Assembly: GCA_902362975.1 (NCBI GenBank)
Contig: CABIYO010000048.1
Location: 1 to 20,322 of the forward strand
Direction: 5' to 3'
Source of the DNA: Caryophanales bacterium
Lineage (GTDB): Bacteria; Bacillota; Bacilli; Exiguobacteriales; Exiguobacteriaceae
DNA length: 20,322 bases
Part shown: in pieces, positions 18,555 to 20,322 of the stretch
How the letters are laid out: the number at the start of each line of letters is the position of its first letter
Position numbering within the stretch: the first letter of the stretch is position 1
The notes under the pieces: model-generated
Databases searched by the model: none
Seen by the model: only the letters and a program-made list of their open reading frames with translations
What the model was told of the DNA's origin: nothing
Program-made: the position numbers and the translations under genes

Positions 18555-19556
18555 TTACTCCTCTTCCTCTTCATAACCAAAATGCGACTTGGCAAACTGT
18601 GTGATCATCCGTCCTCGCGGCGTGCGCTGCAAGAATCCTTGTTGCAATAAATAGGGCTCATAGACATCCTCAATCGTCTGAGCATCTTCACCGATGGTCG
18701 CGGCAAGCGTCTCAAGCCCGACCGGTCCACCTCCGAACCGCTCCACCATGGCCCGAAGCAATCGATGGTCGACTTCATCGAGTCCGAGCGCATCGACGTG
18801 TAGCCGGTCGAGCGCATCGGATGCGAGCACGGGATCGATTTCTTGCGTACCAGCCACTTGTGCGAAATCACGGACACGTCGTAAGAGACGGTTCGCGATC
18901 CGTGGCGTCCCTCGTGAGCGTTTCGCAATCGCACCGCTCGCCTCAGGTGAGATGGAGAGGCGGAACAACTGGGCCGTCCGGCTGACGATGGCCGCTAACT
19001 CATGTGTTTCATAATATTCGAGCTTCAACGTGACGCCGAAACGGTCACGTAAAGGTGCCGACAACATCCCGGCCCGCGTCGTCGCCCCGACGAGCGTGAA
19101 CGGTGGTAGGTCGATGCGGACGCTACGTGCCATCTCGCCTTGCCCGTAGACGATGTCGAGACAGTAATCTTCCATCGCCGGATAAAGAATCTCTTCAATC
19201 GTCCGGCTCAAGCGGTGAATCTCGTCAATGAACAAGACGTCTCCCGGTTCGAGCGTCGAGAGGATTGCGGCCAAATCACCCGGTCGTTCAATCGCCGGTC
19301 CGGCGGTCGTCTTGATCCCGACACCCATCTCGTTGGCGATGATTTGGGCGAGCGTCGTCTTCCCGAGTCCCGGGGGACCGTATAAGAGCACGTGGTCGAG
19401 CGTCTCACTACGAAGTTTAGCGGCCTGAATGAAGACCGACAAATTACCTTTCGCTTTTTCTTGCCCGATATATTGCTCGAAGCGCTGCGGACGTAAGCTC
19501 CACTCTTCAGAGTCTTCATATTGCTGATGAGATTGTGACAACAATCGTTCGTCCAT
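18555..19556 (-). CDS. ruvB: Holliday junction branch-migration helicase RuvB
   Basis: A 333-residue AAA+ ATPase forming hexameric rings that drive branch migration at Holliday junctions with RuvA. Walker A is GPPGLGKTT (residues 60-68) and Walker B has DEIH (111-114). Sensor 1 lies in GATTRAG and the arginine-finger region in LRDRFG. A C-terminal winged-helix domain ends with [10 protein letters not shown] and a run of glutamates. It starts 10 bases after ruvA, with AAGGAGG-like sequence just upstream, and heads directly into queA. Confidence 0.97.
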   Translation of the reverse strand: MDERLLSQSHQQYEDSEEWSLRPQRFEQYIGQEKAKGNLSVFIQAAKLRSETLDHVLLYGPPGLGKTTLAQIIANEMGVGIKTTAGPAIERPGDLAAILSTLEPGDVLFIDEIHRLSRTIEEILYPAMEDYCLDIVYGQGEMARSVRIDLPPFTLVGATTRAGMLSAPLRDRFGVTLKLEYYETHELAAIVSRTAQLFRLSISPEASGAIAKRSRGTPRIANRLLRRVRDFAQVAGTQEIDPVLASDALDRLHVDALGLDEVDHRLLRAMVERFGGGPVGLETLAATIGEDAQTIEDVYEPYLLQQGFLQRTPRGRMITQFAKSHFGYEEEEE

Positions 19557-19566
19557 AGCTTCCTCC

Positions 19567-20154
19567 TTATTTCAATAACAGCTGTAGCGCGCGTTTTATG
19601 TACGCGTCGGTCGTCAAGATTTCCCCGCTCAATGCTTTGCGGACTTTTACGATTTCCCGTTCAGAGTAGCCGAGTGCGACGAGCGCCTCACACGCCTCAT
19701 CGAGTTCAGATGCACCTTGGGCGAACAACCCTTCGTTCGGCACGTAATCCGGTGCGAGCTCGGATAACTTCCCTTTCAAGTCGAGCGCCATCTGTTTGGC
19801 CGTCTTCTTGCCGACTCCCGGGAACTTCGTCAAATATTTCTCGTTCTCGGTTTCAATCGCATCGATCAACGCGTCGATATCGCCGGACGCGACGATGGCA
19901 AGCGCACCTTTTGGTCCAATCCCGCTCACGCTGATGAGTTTATTGAACAGCTCACGCTCGCGACGTGAACGGAAACCGTATAACGTCTGTTGGTCTTCAC
20001 GCACATAATGATGCGTAAACACGATTACATGTTCGTCTTGTTCACGATAAAAAAACGGGTTAGGCACATGTACTTTGTAGCCGACGCCCGAGACATCTAA
20101 CGTTATATATTCCGCACACACATAGGCGACGGGTCCTTTTACGAATTCAATCAC
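19567..20154 (-). CDS. ruvA: Holliday junction DNA-binding protein RuvA
   Basis: A 195-residue protein forming tetramers that bind four-way junctions and load RuvB. An N-terminal OB-fold domain ([11 protein letters not shown] onward) comes first. Two helix-hairpin-helix motifs ([11 protein letters not shown] near residue 75 and [20 protein letters not shown] near 111) follow, then a flexible linker and the C-terminal RuvB-binding domain ([14 protein letters not shown]). The start is the GTG at 20154, where AAAGGAGAG lies 6 bases upstream and the N-terminus matches other RuvA proteins. The longer frame up to 20256 would cross the promoter and terminator. No LexA-type operator (GAAC-N4-GTTC) is visible upstream, although ruvAB is SOS-controlled in B. 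subtilis. Confidence 0.95.
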   Translation of the reverse strand: MIEFVKGPVAYVCAEYITLDVSGVGYKVHVPNPFFYREQDEHVIVFTHHYVREDQQTLYGFRSRRERELFNKLISVSGIGPKGALAIVASGDIDALIDAIETENEKYLTKFPGVGKKTAKQMALDLKGKLSELAPDYVPNEGLFAQGASELDEACEALVALGYSEREIVKVRKALSGEILTTDAYIKRALQLLLK

Positions 20155-20190
20155 GGTGTACTCTCCTTTTCGGTCGGAAAAACTGCATTT

Positions 20191-20196
20191 ATTGTA
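20191..20196 (-). promoter_or_regulatory. Extended -10 element of the ruvA promoter
   Basis: Minus-strand TGGTACAAT contains the TGn extension and a TACAAT -10. No good -35 is seen, since the position falls in the T run of the preceding terminator. Confidence 0.5.
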
Positions 20197-20213
20197 CCAT
20201 AATGGGCGACACG

Positions 20214-20239
20214 AAAAAAGGACAGGCGTTTGCCTGTCC
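20214..20239 (-). terminator. Terminator of the gene upstream of ruvA (outside the window)
   Basis: Minus-strand stem GGACAGGC / GCCTGTCC with a 4-base loop, followed by T6. It ends a transcript entering from the right. Confidence 0.85.
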
Positions 20240-20261
20240 AGGCTGTTGACTAACATGAATC

Positions 20262-20322
20262 ATATCGCTCGCCTGTCCGGCGCCCACGCTTTCCGCAGGC
20301 AATCCCGGAGCCGCATCGCGAC
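20262..20322. repeat. Possible dispersed Bacillales intergenic repeat, cut by window edge
   Basis: This GC-rich stretch includes CGCTTTCCGCAGGCAATCC and GGAGCCGC. It resembles the widespread Bacillaceae repeat containing CTTTCCGCGGGC and GAGCCTCCTC. The identification is from memory. Short open frames exist on the minus strand but show nothing recognisable. Confidence 0.35.

Noticed and set aside
20155..20213. LexA/SOS box upstream of ruvAB
   Set aside because: I looked for GAAC-N4-GTTC or near matches and found none.
20155..20256. Extended RuvA N-terminus (34 extra residues)
   Set aside because: The extension would translate through the promoter and the upstream terminator and does not match the family; the GTG at 20154 has a strong binding site.

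Overview
The window looks like the chromosome of a low-to-mid GC Firmicute of the order Bacillales, most likely Exiguobacterium. This rests on gene order and protein character: ruvA-ruvB-queA-tgt-yajC ... secD-secF-recJ-apt-relA-dtd-hisS-aspS is the classic Bacillales block, the proteins are Bacillus-like, and base composition is near 50% GC. The genus is an inference; no rRNA or other taxonomic marker is present.

Layout from left to right. Positions 1-284 hold the left end and first 25 codons of an IS200/IS605-type element with a tnpB gene on the minus strand, running off the window. It has inserted into a YwjA-like ABC exporter gene (285-1759, minus) and removes everything from Walker B onward. 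Divergent from it is a two-gene plus-strand unit: a YqkB-like HesB/IscA-fold protein and a 65-residue membrane protein. A bidirectional terminator separates these from the minus-strand housekeeping block.

The housekeeping block is transcribed right to left. hisS and aspS overlap and sit behind a T-box riboswitch (about 5605-5850) whose specifier region reads GACAC, so Asp GAC overlaps His CAC. dtd and relA precede it, with a good sigma-A promoter in front of relA. apt carries an exact 281-bp tandem duplication of its 3' half, which leaves a headless second copy between apt and its terminator. recJ has its own promoter. secF and secD are separate genes, not fused as in Bacillus subtilis.

Between secD and yajC, which normally lie together, is a 1.8-kb accessory patch. 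It holds a plus-strand ZIP-family metal transporter (zupT-like), a second truncated copy of the tnpB element, and a ~200-bp element with perfect 14-bp terminal inverted repeats and two long terminator-like hairpins. Beyond it the block resumes with yajC, tgt, queA, ruvB and ruvA. The last 60 bases resemble a dispersed Bacillales intergenic repeat.

Functionally, the core genes cover protein export (YajC/SecD/SecF), tRNA queuosine synthesis (QueA/Tgt), recombination and repair (RuvAB/RecJ), nucleotide and alarmone metabolism (Apt/RelA), and tRNA charging and proofreading (HisS/AspS/Dtd). The accessory interest lies in the two tnpB element copies, which share the flank TTTTAAC, the apt duplication and the inverted-repeat element. 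I found no clear novel multi-gene system, CRISPR array, tRNA or rRNA.
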